A stretch of 64,000 nucleotides of DNA, taken from assembly GCF_014643915.1 (NCBI RefSeq), contig NZ_BMKE01000002.1, forward strand, positions 62,001 through 126,000, written 5' to 3'. Origin of the DNA: Oceanisphaera marina (GTDB taxonomy: Bacteria > Pseudomonadota > Gammaproteobacteria > Enterobacterales > Aeromonadaceae). Shown here one piece after another: positions 17,994 through 26,472 of the stretch. The notes below the pieces were generated by a model. The model was given only the letters and a program-made list of their open reading frames with translations, was not told the origin of the DNA and searched no databases. A program made the position numbers and the translations under genes. How positions within the stretch are numbered: the stretch's first letter is position 1; every line of letters begins with the position of its first letter.

Positions 17994-18912
17994 AGCTCTT
18001 TTGCCCCTGACCGCCCTGGCGTTGACCGCCTGTAGCGCTCAGTCCAGCATGGAAAAAGCAGAGCAGCAGAAGCACGGCAAACACCAGAACGAAGCCAGGG
18101 ATGCCAAGTGGGAAAAGGAAACCGCCGGAGGCCGCTATAGCCTGCGCCAGGACAAGCCACCGGGCAAGGCGCCTAACCTGGATCATGTTAAAGATGCCGT
18201 GCCCCGTTATGAACCCTATACGCGTGGCGGCAATAAGAATTACACTGTGTGGGGCCAGGACTATGAGGTTTGGCAAGAGGTAGAAAGTTACCGGGATGAA
18301 GGCATGGCCTCCTGGTATGGCGCCAAGTTTCATGGCTACCATACCTCTAACGGTGAGGTGTACGACATGTACACCATGACCGCAGCCCATAAAAACCTGC
18401 CGTTGCCCTCTTTTTTGCGCGTCACCAACAAAGAAAATGGCAAGCAGGTGGTGGTCCGCGTTAACGACCGGGGCCCTTTTCATGATGGCCGGGTAGTCGA
18501 TTTATCCTATGCTGCAGCCTATAAACTGGGCATGCTGGATACGGGTACCGCCGCCGTGAAAGTCGAGCTGATAAAGGTCGCCCCCAACGGCAAACAAACC
18601 CAGTTGGCACAACAGAACACGAGTAAGCAGATAAGTGGCAAGGAAGCCGGCAGTAAAGCAACAAACCTGGCGCAAACGAAGCCAACAGCATCGGCGCCCG
18701 GCAAACACATACAATTATTGGCCACCCGCTCTGGTGAAAAAGCCAGGGAGCTTGCCGCTCAACTGAGCAAGGAGTATGGTTTTCCTGCCCGGGTTGAGCG
18801 CCAGTCTGAATGGTACCGCCTGCAAATGGGGCCCATACCATCCAGTAAAACACAGGCAACCCTGTCACGACTCGTTGCCGAAGGGTATGCCCAGGCCTAT
18901 TTCATAAACTGA
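17977..18912 (+). CDS. rlpA: Septal-ring lipoprotein RlpA
   Basis: Outer-membrane lipoprotein binding or cleaving denuded glycan at division sites. The signal peptide ends in lipobox LTAC (C19). The double-psi beta-barrel runs from about residue 108 (GMASWYGAKFHGY, with VRVNDRGPF and VVDLSYAAA later), then a low-complexity linker, then a SPOR domain at about 242-311. In Pseudomonas RlpA is a lytic transglycosylase acting on naked glycan; the equivalent activity here is inferred. It overlaps mltB. Confidence 0.94.
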   Translation: MKNLYKALLPLTALALTACSAQSSMEKAEQQKHGKHQNEARDAKWEKETAGGRYSLRQDKPPGKAPNLDHVKDAVPRYEPYTRGGNKNYTVWGQDYEVWQEVESYRDEGMASWYGAKFHGYHTSNGEVYDMYTMTAAHKNLPLPSFLRVTNKENGKQVVVRVNDRGPFHDGRVVDLSYAAAYKLGMLDTGTAAVKVELIKVAPNGKQTQLAQQNTSKQISGKEAGSKATNLAQTKPTASAPGKHIQLLATRSGEKARELAAQLSKEYGFPARVERQSEWYRLQMGPIPSSKTQATLSRLVAEGYAQAYFIN

Positions 18913-18977
18913 TCCGGCCTTATAATTAACTTATCACCGGCAATTTTTGCCATTTAAAACAGGGTTTTGATAGACGT

Positions 18978-20150
18978 ATGCGCATGGTTAACACTCTTCC
19001 TACTTTTTTGCTCGCCGCCGTGGTGTCTTTTGGCAGCCAGGCTCAAACTCTGGCTCCCATGATCCCGGAAGCGCCCTCGATTGCGGCCAAGTCCTATGTA
19101 CTGATGGACTATGCCAGCGGCCAGGTACTGGTTTCTCATAACGCCGAGCAAAAACTGCCGCCGGCCAGCCTGACCAAAATGATGACCTCTTACATACTGG
19201 GCCAGGCGTTGCAGGAAGGTAAGGTCAAGCGCGACGACATGGTGACCATCAGCGAAGCAGCCTGGGCACAGCACTTCCCCGGTTCGTCGGTGATGTTTCT
19301 GGAAGTTGGCAAAGAAGTCAGCGTAGACCAGCTGAACCGCGGCATTATCATTCAGTCCGGTAACGATGCCACCGTAGCCATTGCCGAGCATCTGGCCGGC
19401 AGCATCAACTCCTTTGCCGACTTGATGAACGCCTGGTCGGCTCGTCTGGGCATGAAAGACAGCCACTTCGTGACTCCTCACGGCCTGCACAGCGATGATA
19501 TGTTCACTACCGCCTATGACATGGCCTTGCTGGGTCAGGCCCTGATCCGTGATGTGCCGGAAGAATATAAAATCTATTCCGAAAAATCCTTTACCTATAA
19601 CGGCATCACTCAGCATAACCGCAACTCTTTGCTGTGGGACAAGTCGCTGCAGGTAGACGGCATTAAAACCGGTCACGTAGAAGCCGTGGGTTACAACCTG
19701 GTCTCCTCAGCCACCAAGGAAGACATGCGCCTGATTGCCGTGGTAATGGGTGCCAGCAGTGAGCGGATGCGGGCCTCGGAAAGCAAAAAGCTGCTGACCT
19801 ACGGTTTTCGCTTCTATCAAACGTTGACCCCTTACGAGGCGGGCAGCAAGTTGATGGATCAACAAATCTGGATGGGTGATAAAGACACGGTAGCGCTTGG
19901 CGTAGACAAGGCCGTGTCGGTGACCATTCCTCGCGGCCAGGCACAAAGTCTGCAAGCCGACTTTACCCTGGACAAGGCGCTGCGCGCGCCCCTGGCCAAA
20001 GGCGAGCAGGTAGGCACTCTGCATCTTAAACTGGATGATAAAGATGTAATGACCATGCCACTGGTTGCCCTGGAAGATATTGAGCAGGGTGGCATTTTCA
20101 GCCGCATGATCGACTACATCAAGCTGCTGGTAAAAGACCTGTTCAGCTGA
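18978..20150 (+). CDS. dacA: D-alanyl-D-alanine carboxypeptidase DacA (PBP5/6)
   Basis: Low-molecular-weight PBP trimming the terminal D-Ala of pentapeptide stems. Motifs are S64-LT-K67, SGN at 127-129 and KTG at 230-232. The signal peptide is about 24 residues. The C-terminal beta-sandwich domain ends in an amphipathic anchoring helix (SRMIDYIKLLVKDLF). ATGs at 18978 and 18984 are both possible, and the ribosome-binding site is weak. A terminator follows, closing the wall-synthesis series. Confidence 0.96.
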   Translation: MRMVNTLPTFLLAAVVSFGSQAQTLAPMIPEAPSIAAKSYVLMDYASGQVLVSHNAEQKLPPASLTKMMTSYILGQALQEGKVKRDDMVTISEAAWAQHFPGSSVMFLEVGKEVSVDQLNRGIIIQSGNDATVAIAEHLAGSINSFADLMNAWSARLGMKDSHFVTPHGLHSDDMFTTAYDMALLGQALIRDVPEEYKIYSEKSFTYNGITQHNRNSLLWDKSLQVDGIKTGHVEAVGYNLVSSATKEDMRLIAVVMGASSERMRASESKKLLTYGFRFYQTLTPYEAGSKLMDQQIWMGDKDTVALGVDKAVSVTIPRGQAQSLQADFTLDKALRAPLAKGEQVGTLHLKLDDKDVMTMPLVALEDIEQGGIFSRMIDYIKLLVKDLFS

Positions 20151-20177
20151 TGCCAACGGGTATCCTATAGGTCACAG

Positions 20178-20202
20178 GCCGGAAGCTTGCTTCCGGCTTT
20201 TT
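20178..20202 (+). terminator. Rho-independent terminator after dacA
   Basis: GCCGGAAG / CTTCCGGC with a CTTG loop and a following T-tract, 27 bases past the dacA stop. Confidence 0.93.
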
Positions 20203-20325
20203 AATGCCGGTTGGCTTGCCTTATCAACTTGCCGGTTTAAGCGCCGCCGATTTTATGGTAAAAATGTGACCTGGGTAATAAATACATCTCGCCCATTTTA
20301 AATACAGCAGGTAGTAAAGATTGCT

Positions 20326-20601
20326 ATGAACTCCCAACTAAACACCAAATTTGATGAGTACCTCGAGTTTCCCTGCCGCTTTCCCTTCAAGATACTGGGG
20401 CTGGCCGATGAACGTCTGCCCGACATGGTCGTTGAAGTGTTGCAACAGTACGCACCTGGCGATTACAGCCCTCAGGTGCGTCCCAGCAGCAAAGGCACTT
20501 ACCATGCGATTACAATACAGGTCACCGTAAACAGCAAAGAGCACATTGAAACGCTGTATCAGAAGCTGGGTGAACTGGAACTGGTCAAGTACGTACTCTA
20601 G
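20326..20601 (+). CDS. ybeD: YbeD family regulator/unknown (UPF0250, DUF493)
   Basis: Small cytoplasmic protein (91 residues) with the DUF493 core [22 protein letters not shown]. It has an ACT-like alpha/beta fold in E. coli YbeD. No enzymatic role is established. It is consistently found between dacA and lipB, and is placed here 10 bases before the lipB start, which suggests a shared transcript and a possible link to lipoate metabolism. Confidence 0.93.
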   Translation: MNSQLNTKFDEYLEFPCRFPFKILGLADERLPDMVVEVLQQYAPGDYSPQVRPSSKGTYHAITIQVTVNSKEHIETLYQKLGELELVKYVL

Positions 20602-20611
20602 GACAAGCACG

Positions 20612-21265
20612 ATGGCGCAGGATAAACTAACCGTCAGACACTGGGGTAAAGCCTCTTACGAGCACGTCTGGCACACCATGCAGGCCTTTACCGACCAGCG
20701 TGACCAGGACACCCAGGACGAACTCTGGTTGGTTGAACACCTGCCCGTTTTTACCCAGGGACAGGCTGGCAAGGCCGAACATATCCTCAATGTGGGTGAC
20801 ATTCCACTGGTGCAAACCGACAGAGGCGGCCAGGTCACCTACCATGGCCCCGGCCAGCTGGTCTTGTATATGCTGCTGGATGTGCGTCGTAAAAAGCTGG
20901 GCGTACGCCATCTGGTGACCAGCATGGAAAATGCCATTGTGGGTCTGCTGGCGGACTACCAGATAGAAGCCTACGCCAAACCCGATGCTCCGGGTGTGTA
21001 TGTTGGCGATTGCAAAATTGCCTCGCTGGGCCTTCGCGTACGCCGAGGCTGCACTTTTCATGGCCTGGCGCTGAACGTGAATATGGATTTGACCCCTTTT
21101 TTGCGGATCAATCCCTGCGGCTATGCCGGCATGGCCATGACCCAGTGCAGTGCACTGGGTGGCCCACAAACACTAGATGAAGCTCAGTCCCGACTGGTAC
21201 CCAAACTGGCAGAACAGCTTGGCTATCAACATCTCTACTACACCACAGAGAAGCTGAAATTATGA
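20612..21265 (+). CDS. lipB: Octanoyl-[ACP]:protein octanoyltransferase LipB
   Basis: Moves octanoate from ACP to lipoyl domains of 2-oxoacid dehydrogenases and GcvH. The ATG giving [13 protein letters not shown] yields 217 residues; the longer frame overlaps ybeD. Motifs are [12 protein letters not shown] at residues 71-82, the catalytic lysine K135 (CKIASLG), and the nucleophile C169 in INPCGYAGM. It overlaps lipA by ATGA. Confidence 0.97.
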   Translation: MAQDKLTVRHWGKASYEHVWHTMQAFTDQRDQDTQDELWLVEHLPVFTQGQAGKAEHILNVGDIPLVQTDRGGQVTYHGPGQLVLYMLLDVRRKKLGVRHLVTSMENAIVGLLADYQIEAYAKPDAPGVYVGDCKIASLGLRVRRGCTFHGLALNVNMDLTPFLRINPCGYAGMAMTQCSALGGPQTLDEAQSRLVPKLAEQLGYQHLYYTTEKLKL

Positions 21266-22227
21266 ATAAACCTGTACGCGTAGAGCCCGGCGTAAAATTA
21301 CGAGACGCCGATAAAATGGCTCTGATCCCGGTCAAGTTCATGCCGGAGGCAGACGAAGAAGTGCTGCGCAAGCCGGACTGGATGAAGATCAAACTTCCTC
21401 CCAGTAATCAGCGCATACAGGAACTGAAAAGTATCATGCGCGAGAACAACCTGCATTCGGTATGCGAAGAGGCCTCCTGCCCCAACCTGCCCGAGTGTTT
21501 TAACCACGGTACCGCGACCTTCATGATACTGGGTGCTATTTGTACCCGCCGTTGCCCGTTTTGCGATGTTGCCCACGGTCGCCCGCTGGCCGTCGATCCG
21601 GAAGAGCCGGCAAAGCTGGCCAAGACCATCAAGGAACTGAAGCTTAAGTATGTGGTGATCACCTCGGTTGACCGAGACGACCTGCGTGACGGCGGTGCCC
21701 AGCATTTTGTTGACTGCATTCGCGCCATTCGCGAGCAAAGCCCGAATACCAAGATTGAAATTCTGACCCCCGACTTTCGGGGTCGCATGGACACGGCACT
21801 GGAGATTTTCAAAGATACGCCGCCAGATGTGTTCAACCACAACCTGGAAACCGCGCCGCGTCTGTATCGCGTGGCCCGCCCGGGCGCCGATTATAAATGG
21901 TCACTGGAACTGCTGCGTCGCTTTAAAGAAATGCACCCGCAGGTGGCCACCAAGTCTGGCGTCATGATGGGACTGGGTGAAACCAACGAAGAAATCGCCG
22001 AGGTGCTCCAGGATCTGCGTGATCATAATGTGACCATGCTGACGCTGGGCCAGTACCTGCAGCCAAGCCGCCATCACCTGCCGGTGAAGCGCTATGTGCC
22101 GCCAGCAGAGTTTGACGAGCTAAAGGTATTCGCCGACAGCATTGGCTTTAGCCACGCCGCCTGCGGACCCTTCGTGCGCTCGTCTTATCATGCCGATCTG
22201 CAAGCCCAGGGTGTGGAAGTTAAATAA
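21262..22227 (+). CDS. lipA: Lipoyl synthase LipA
   Basis: Radical-SAM enzyme inserting two sulfurs into octanoyl-lipoyl domains. The auxiliary cluster motif is C68, C73, C79 and the SAM cluster motif is C94-TRR-C98-PF-C101. The C-terminal RSSYHAD (RSSY serine ligand) is present. Length (321 residues) matches E. coli. It acts directly after LipB, with which it overlaps, and is followed by a terminator. Confidence 0.98.
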   Translation: MNKPVRVEPGVKLRDADKMALIPVKFMPEADEEVLRKPDWMKIKLPPSNQRIQELKSIMRENNLHSVCEEASCPNLPECFNHGTATFMILGAICTRRCPFCDVAHGRPLAVDPEEPAKLAKTIKELKLKYVVITSVDRDDLRDGGAQHFVDCIRAIREQSPNTKIEILTPDFRGRMDTALEIFKDTPPDVFNHNLETAPRLYRVARPGADYKWSLELLRRFKEMHPQVATKSGVMMGLGETNEEIAEVLQDLRDHNVTMLTLGQYLQPSRHHLPVKRYVPPAEFDELKVFADSIGFSHAACGPFVRSSYHADLQAQGVEVK

Positions 22228-22250
22228 GCCTTGCGCCAGTCAGATACAGA

Positions 22251-22276
22251 AAAGGAGCCTTGCGGCTCCTTTTTTA
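22251..22276 (+). terminator. Rho-independent terminator after lipA
   Basis: AAAGGAGCC / GGCTCCTTT with a TTGC loop and a T-tract, about 25 bases after the lipA stop. Confidence 0.93.
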
Positions 22277-22330
22277 TTGTCTGGTGAAAATGGTAAAAGA
22301 TGAACAGAGAACACCCAACCTGCAGATTAG

Positions 22331-22369
22331 TGGCTCTTACTCTTCACCCTTCACTCATCACTCATCACC
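22331..22369. repeat. Pyrimidine-rich CTCTTCACCCTTCACTC tract
   Basis: Repeated TTCAC/CTCAT units between the convergent lipA and aroG genes. Same sequence type as the tracts near 12.49 and 55.92 kb; it may pair loosely with a purine-rich stretch 60 bases upstream. Confidence 0.5.
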
Positions 22370-22372
22370 TAA

Positions 22373-23428
22373 TTAAGCCTGGCGACGGGCGGTCACCGCG
22401 TCGGCCAACTGCGCCAGCAGGGTTTCGGTATCGTCCCAGCCAATGCAGGCATCGGTAATGCTCTGGCCGTAGGTCAGCTCGCCGCCTTCTTCAAGATCCT
22501 GACGGCCTTCAACCAGATGGCTTTCTACCATTACGCCCATGATCGCCTGCTGCCCGGCGGCCAGCTGCGCGCTCACGTCCTCAGACACCACCATCTGGCG
22601 CTGGTATTGTTTGCTGCTGTTGGCATGGCTGAAGTCGATCATGACTTTCTGTGGCAGGTCGGCTTTTGCCAATGCAGTGCAGACCGCATCTACATGCTCG
22701 GCACTGTAGTTGGGCTCTCGGCCACCCCGTAGAATGATATGACAATCCGGATTGCCCGCGGTTTGCACGATGGCCGAATGCCCCAGCTTGGTCACCGACA
22801 GAAAATGATGCGCGGCACTGGCGGCACCAATGGCATCGGCCGCGACCTTGATGGTGCCGTCGGTACCGTTTTTAAAGCCCACCGGACACGACAGGCCAGA
22901 AGCCAGCTCGCGATGCACCTGAGACTCGGTGGTACGGGCACCAATGGCGCCCCAGCTCATCAAGTCCGCCATATATTGCGGCGTGATCATGTCGAGAAAT
23001 TCACTGGCGGTAGGAATACCCAGATCGTTGAGATCCAACAACAACTTGCGGCCCATGCGTAAACCGTCGTTGATCTGAAAGCTGTTATCCAGATAAGGGT
23101 CGTTGATCAGCCCCTTCCAGCCCACAGTCGTACGCGGCTTTTCAAAATAGACGCGCATCACCACTTCCAGGCGATCGACATACTGATCGCGAAGCACTTT
23201 AAGCTTTTTGCCATACTCGATGGCGGCCTCGGTATTGTGAATAGAACAAGGTCCAATAACCACCAGCAGACGATCATCCTCGCCAACTAAAATACGATGA
23301 ATAGCCTGGCGCGACTCAAAGACAGTGGCCGAGGCCGTGGCGGTAGCTGGATACTTTTCCAGAACCGCAATGGGCGGCAACAGTTCTTTGATTTGATTAA
23401 TACGGATATCGTCGGTTTGAAAATACAT
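22373..23428 (-). CDS. aroG: 3-deoxy-7-phosphoheptulonate (DAHP) synthase, AroG type
   Basis: Class I DAHP synthase condensing PEP and erythrose 4-phosphate, the first shikimate-pathway step. The ATG at 23428 gives MYFQTDDIRINQIKELLPP and 351 residues, close to E. coli AroG. A TTG two codons earlier is open, but AGGG spacing favours the ATG. Conserved segments are VVIGPCSIH, RVYFEKPRTTVGWKGL, GARTTESQ and DFSHANSSK (metal and substrate ligands). Sequence is nearest AroG (Phe-sensitive) by recall, but feedback specificity cannot be read with certainty. A possible aromatic-rich small ORF lies upstream. Confidence 0.95.
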   Translation of the reverse strand: MYFQTDDIRINQIKELLPPIAVLEKYPATATASATVFESRQAIHRILVGEDDRLLVVIGPCSIHNTEAAIEYGKKLKVLRDQYVDRLEVVMRVYFEKPRTTVGWKGLINDPYLDNSFQINDGLRMGRKLLLDLNDLGIPTASEFLDMITPQYMADLMSWGAIGARTTESQVHRELASGLSCPVGFKNGTDGTIKVAADAIGAASAAHHFLSVTKLGHSAIVQTAGNPDCHIILRGGREPNYSAEHVDAVCTALAKADLPQKVMIDFSHANSSKQYQRQMVVSEDVSAQLAAGQQAIMGVMVESHLVEGRQDLEEGGELTYGQSITDACIGWDDTETLLAQLADAVTARRQA

Positions 23429-23523
23429 GAGCAACCCTGCTTACAATGTTTGAGCCCCTGGCCCACTTTATATCGAAAAGACTGGTTTTTAATCTATCCC
23501 GAGCAAGGGCCGACTGTAAACGC

Positions 23524-23616
23524 TCAATTGGCGCTATCGGGCAATTGTTTGCCGTAATACCGTAAAATTTCTGCAAAAGCACGGTGTTCGTCGAAATATA
23601 GAGCAGCCATGCTCAT
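23524..23616 (-). CDS. Possible 30-residue aromatic-rich small ORF upstream of aroG
   Basis: The ORF MSMAALYFDEHRAFAEILRY... (30 residues, five Phe/Tyr) ends about 95 bases before the aroG start on the same strand. The frame is open further upstream. There is no clear ribosome-binding site and no obvious attenuator hairpin. It could be a leader peptide, a gene remnant or chance. Confidence 0.2.
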   Translation of the reverse strand: MSMAALYFDEHRAFAEILRYYGKQLPDSAN

Positions 23617-23724
23617 ATTCTCATCTGTAACACCTGCATCGGTTTTGCGGGATCCGCGCCGCGACTGGACAACACCGGCCATGCAATGGGAATATGCAAA
23701 CAGATTCCCTGTATGAGATAAATC

Positions 23725-24126
23725 ATGAGCTACATTCTGACCGATGCCGACAAAACAGCCGCACAAACCCTGCGTGATGACGAACGTTTCAATCACTTCG
23801 TTAACAAGGTATGCGAGCACGATGAAATATGGATTTTAACCGATGAGCACGGCTGCATGATGCTGACCTCGGACGATGAAGAAGACTGCATTCCGGTATG
23901 GCCGCACGCCGATTATGCCAAAGAATGGGCGGTCGACGACTGGAGCCAGTGCAAGCCAGAAGCCATTACCCTGAAGGTATGGCAGGCGCGTTGGGTACCG
24001 GGCATGGAAGACGATGAATTACTGGTCGCCGTGTTCCCGACCACGGATGCCACCGGCGTCTTGGTTGAGCCCCGTGAGCTGCAAGATGCGTTTACCCGCA
24101 AGCAAAAGCTGGGACGGCATAACTGA
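23725..24126 (+). CDS. DUF2750 family protein
   Basis: Soluble acidic protein of 133 residues with no signal or membrane segment. The [26 protein letters not shown] opening, [12 protein letters not shown] core and [16 protein letters not shown] segment fit the DUF2750 family, whose function is unknown. It is divergent from aroG over 296 bases and ends in a TGATG overlap with yaiI, so the two are likely cotranscribed. Confidence 0.75.
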   Translation: MSYILTDADKTAAQTLRDDERFNHFVNKVCEHDEIWILTDEHGCMMLTSDDEEDCIPVWPHADYAKEWAVDDWSQCKPEAITLKVWQARWVPGMEDDELLVAVFPTTDATGVLVEPRELQDAFTRKQKLGRHN

Positions 24127-24563
24127 TGCACATTTGGGTAGACGCCGACGCTTGTCCCAAGGTGATCCGCGATATTCTGTTTCGGGCCGCCGAGCGTACT
24201 CAAACGCCACTGACCATGGTGGCCAACCATTCGCTGCCCCTGCCAGGCTCTACCCTGATCAAGCAGTTACAGGTACCCAAGGGCTTTGATGTGGCCGACG
24301 ATGAAATTGTGGCTCGCATCCAGCCCGGTGAAATACTGGTGACCGCCGATATTCCCCTGGCCGCCGAAGCACTGGAAAAAGGGGCCGTGGTGATAAGCCC
24401 ACGCGGCGAAAAGTTTGATACCGGCACCATTAAAGCCAAGCTGACCATGCGTGATTTTATGGACACCATGCGTGCCAGCGGCGTACACACCGGCGGGCCG
24501 CCGACACTGAGCCCCGCCGATCGCCAGACCTTTGCCAACCAGCTGGACCAGTTACTGCGTTAA
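24126..24563 (+). CDS. yaiI: YaiI/YqxD family protein (UPF0178, DUF188)
   Basis: A 145-residue PIN-like-fold protein of unknown role. The signatures are [15 protein letters not shown] at the N-terminus, [11 protein letters not shown] in the middle and [29 protein letters not shown] near the C-terminus. The acidic residues suggest a metal-dependent nuclease-like site, but no activity is established. It is coupled to the DUF2750 gene. Confidence 0.9.
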   Translation: MHIWVDADACPKVIRDILFRAAERTQTPLTMVANHSLPLPGSTLIKQLQVPKGFDVADDEIVARIQPGEILVTADIPLAAEALEKGAVVISPRGEKFDTGTIKAKLTMRDFMDTMRASGVHTGGPPTLSPADRQTFANQLDQLLR

Positions 24564-24657
24564 TCCGGCTATGCGTCATAAGCTGGAAGCCGAGAGACAA
24601 GCACCGTCTTTCTTTAGCTTTCGGCTGACCGCTGTTCGCTCTCATTTAGAGGTATTT

Positions 24658-25218
24658 ATGTTTAAGCCCCGCATGTTGAAATCCATCACCCTGAGCCTGA
24701 CCACTTTGTTGCTAACCGCCTGTGCCAGCATCAGCCAATACAGTATTTCTGAAAGTGAACTTGAAAAATCCCTCTATACCTTGCTGGAACAAGAAGCGCC
24801 GCGCCTCACCCAGGGGCTGGTGGAAACCCAAATCGACAAACTGGACTTGCAGATTGGCCCCGAGAATCGCGACATAGTGCGCCTGAATCTGCAGGGAGAA
24901 ACCGCCATTAACGCCCTTATCGCACGGTTTCCCGCCCAGCTGGACCTGGTCATAGAAGGTCGCCCTGTGTATGACCGCAAACAAAACGCCATCTTCCTGC
25001 GAGACTTGAATTTGTTGCAAAGCAAGGTTGATGCCTTTGGTTACAAGGGCGACATGACAATGGCATCCACCGGCATGATGCAGATAGTGCGCTCCATTCT
25101 TGAAAACCAGCCTATCTATCGCCTCGAGGGCAGCCGCTATTCCTGGCTGAGCAAAACCCCGGTTGGCCTGACCATAGCCCCCGGCCGCTTTATTCTCAGC
25201 CCTAAATTCAGCGATTGA
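24658..25218 (+). CDS. YceB-like lipoprotein (DUF1439)
   Basis: The ATG gives a signal peptide with lipobox LLTAC (C22), then SISQYSISESELEKSL, resembling the start of mature YceB (DUF1439). The segment YDRKQNAIFLRDLNLL matches the family core, a lipid-binding-like fold of unknown function. It has 186 residues. The frame continues upstream across yaiI but has no Shine-Dalgarno there; AGAGG lies about 6 bases before the chosen start. Sorting as an outer-membrane lipoprotein is inferred from Ala-Ser after the cysteine. Confidence 0.8.
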   Translation: MFKPRMLKSITLSLTTLLLTACASISQYSISESELEKSLYTLLEQEAPRLTQGLVETQIDKLDLQIGPENRDIVRLNLQGETAINALIARFPAQLDLVIEGRPVYDRKQNAIFLRDLNLLQSKVDAFGYKGDMTMASTGMMQIVRSILENQPIYRLEGSRYSWLSKTPVGLTIAPGRFILSPKFSD

Positions 25219-25421
25219 CCCAGGACTGATCCAGAATCGTCACGCTGATCTTGATTCAGTATCGGCATGACGGCTTAGGTATCTTCTTTATTTTTGGCGC
25301 CGTTTAAAGGGCGCCATAAATAGCCGTAGCCTATCCTCCGGCATTTGACCTACAATGGCAGTCAACATACGTAACCTCAGCCCTAACAACAGGTAGGTGT
25401 GCTATTAACTCTGCAGTCTTG

Positions 25422-26024
25422 ATGGTGTTTATTCCCACCTTTTTCTTTGTCTCGGTGACACCCGGCATGTGCATGACACTGGCCTTGTCGCTGGGTATGA
25501 CGGTGGGCGTGCGGCGCACCTTGTGGATGATGCTGGGCGAACTGGTCGGCGTGGGTCTGGTGGCCTGTCTGGCCGTGGTCGGCGTGGCCGCCATCATGTT
25601 GCAATATCCCACCCTGTTTCAGCTACTCAAATACGGCGGTGGTCTGTACCTGGCATGGCTGGGTATTCAAATGTGGCGCTCCCGAGGCAAGCTCGCCTTA
25701 AGCCCGGTAGATGCCGGCCCCCGTCATATTCCGGCGCGCACCCTGATCAGTCAGGGCTTTATTACCGCCATTGCCAACCCCAAGGGCTGGGCATTTTTTA
25801 TCGCCCTGTTGCCACCTTTTATCGATAACCAGGCGCCGCTTGCCGGTCAGCTGCTGATATTGATCTCCATTATTCTGTCCCTCGAGTTCACCTGCATGCT
25901 GCTATATGCCAGCGGGGGACGTACCCTGAGCCGGGTACTGCAGCAAAAGGGCAAGGTGAAACTCATGAATCGCATCGCCGGCAGCCTGATGTTGGGAGTG
26001 GCCCTGTGGCTGGCCGTCGGTTAA
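25422..26024 (+). CDS. LysE/RhtB family amino-acid exporter
   Basis: Membrane protein of about 200 residues with six hydrophobic segments. The family signature appears as FFFVSVTPGMCMTLALSLGMTVGVRR near the N-terminus, with KYGGGLYLAWLGIQMWRSRG in the third segment and FITAIANPKGWAFF later. It probably exports an amino acid or related metabolite; the substrate is unknown. The N-terminus is short from the ATG at 25422 or the TTG at 25419. An in-frame ATT at 25404 with AGG 6 bases upstream would give the usual 6-7 extra residues. The end overlaps the next gene. Confidence 0.85.
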   Translation: MVFIPTFFFVSVTPGMCMTLALSLGMTVGVRRTLWMMLGELVGVGLVACLAVVGVAAIMLQYPTLFQLLKYGGGLYLAWLGIQMWRSRGKLALSPVDAGPRHIPARTLISQGFITAIANPKGWAFFIALLPPFIDNQAPLAGQLLILISIILSLEFTCMLLYASGGRTLSRVLQQKGKVKLMNRIAGSLMLGVALWLAVG

Positions 26025-26419
26025 GCAGTCGCTTAATACCGCGCCAGCCCGCCTGGTTGGCGCTGATGCTTGTCGCCGTGGTAATCAGCCTGTGTCTGGG
26101 CCAGCGCATGGGCATGGCGACCAGCTGCCCTTATTCGGCTCATGACAGTCATGCCATCCAGGCTGTCTCTGACGCTGGCACCCAGTCGTCACCCATATCA
26201 GACTCGAACAAAACAGACGATAACGAGCGCTGCAGTCTGTCGGAGCAACTATTAAGCAAGGTGTGGAGCATGCTCGAACCCATGCTGATCGCCATTTTAG
26301 TGTTGTTGATCCTGTGGCTGCTATCGCCGCAGCAGGTCCGTTATAGCCATCGGGTTCCTCCTCCCCTCTCGTTCGCCGGTCGACGACGACACCTGGTGTT
26401 GTGCGTGTTCCGAGAATGA
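26006..26419 (+). CDS. Small inner-membrane protein upstream of scsB (possibly ScsA-like)
   Basis: Up to 137 residues from a GTG overlapping the LysE gene by 19 bases; starts further in (ATG 26066) are also possible. Hydrophobic segments lie at about residues 17-35 and 90-108. Between them is a polar Ser/Asp/His-rich loop with two cysteines, and the tail is arginine-rich and ends CVFRE. The family is not firmly recognised. Its place before the ScsB-like gene and its two-segment topology suggest a small partner such as ScsA, by context only. Confidence 0.55.
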   Translation: MAGRRLSSRLIPRQPAWLALMLVAVVISLCLGQRMGMATSCPYSAHDSHAIQAVSDAGTQSSPISDSNKTDDNERCSLSEQLLSKVWSMLEPMLIAILVLLILWLLSPQQVRYSHRVPPPLSFAGRRRHLVLCVFRE

Positions 26420-26472
26420 GATTAACGCCTGTATTAACTGTTACTTGCGTTTATTTATCGGAGACTTTATTT

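Noticed and set aside
25283-25325. GGCGCC-GTTTAAAG-GGCGCC hairpin as terminator of the YceB-like gene
   Set aside because: The arms are self-palindromic and no T-tract follows on the coding strand, so evidence is too weak.
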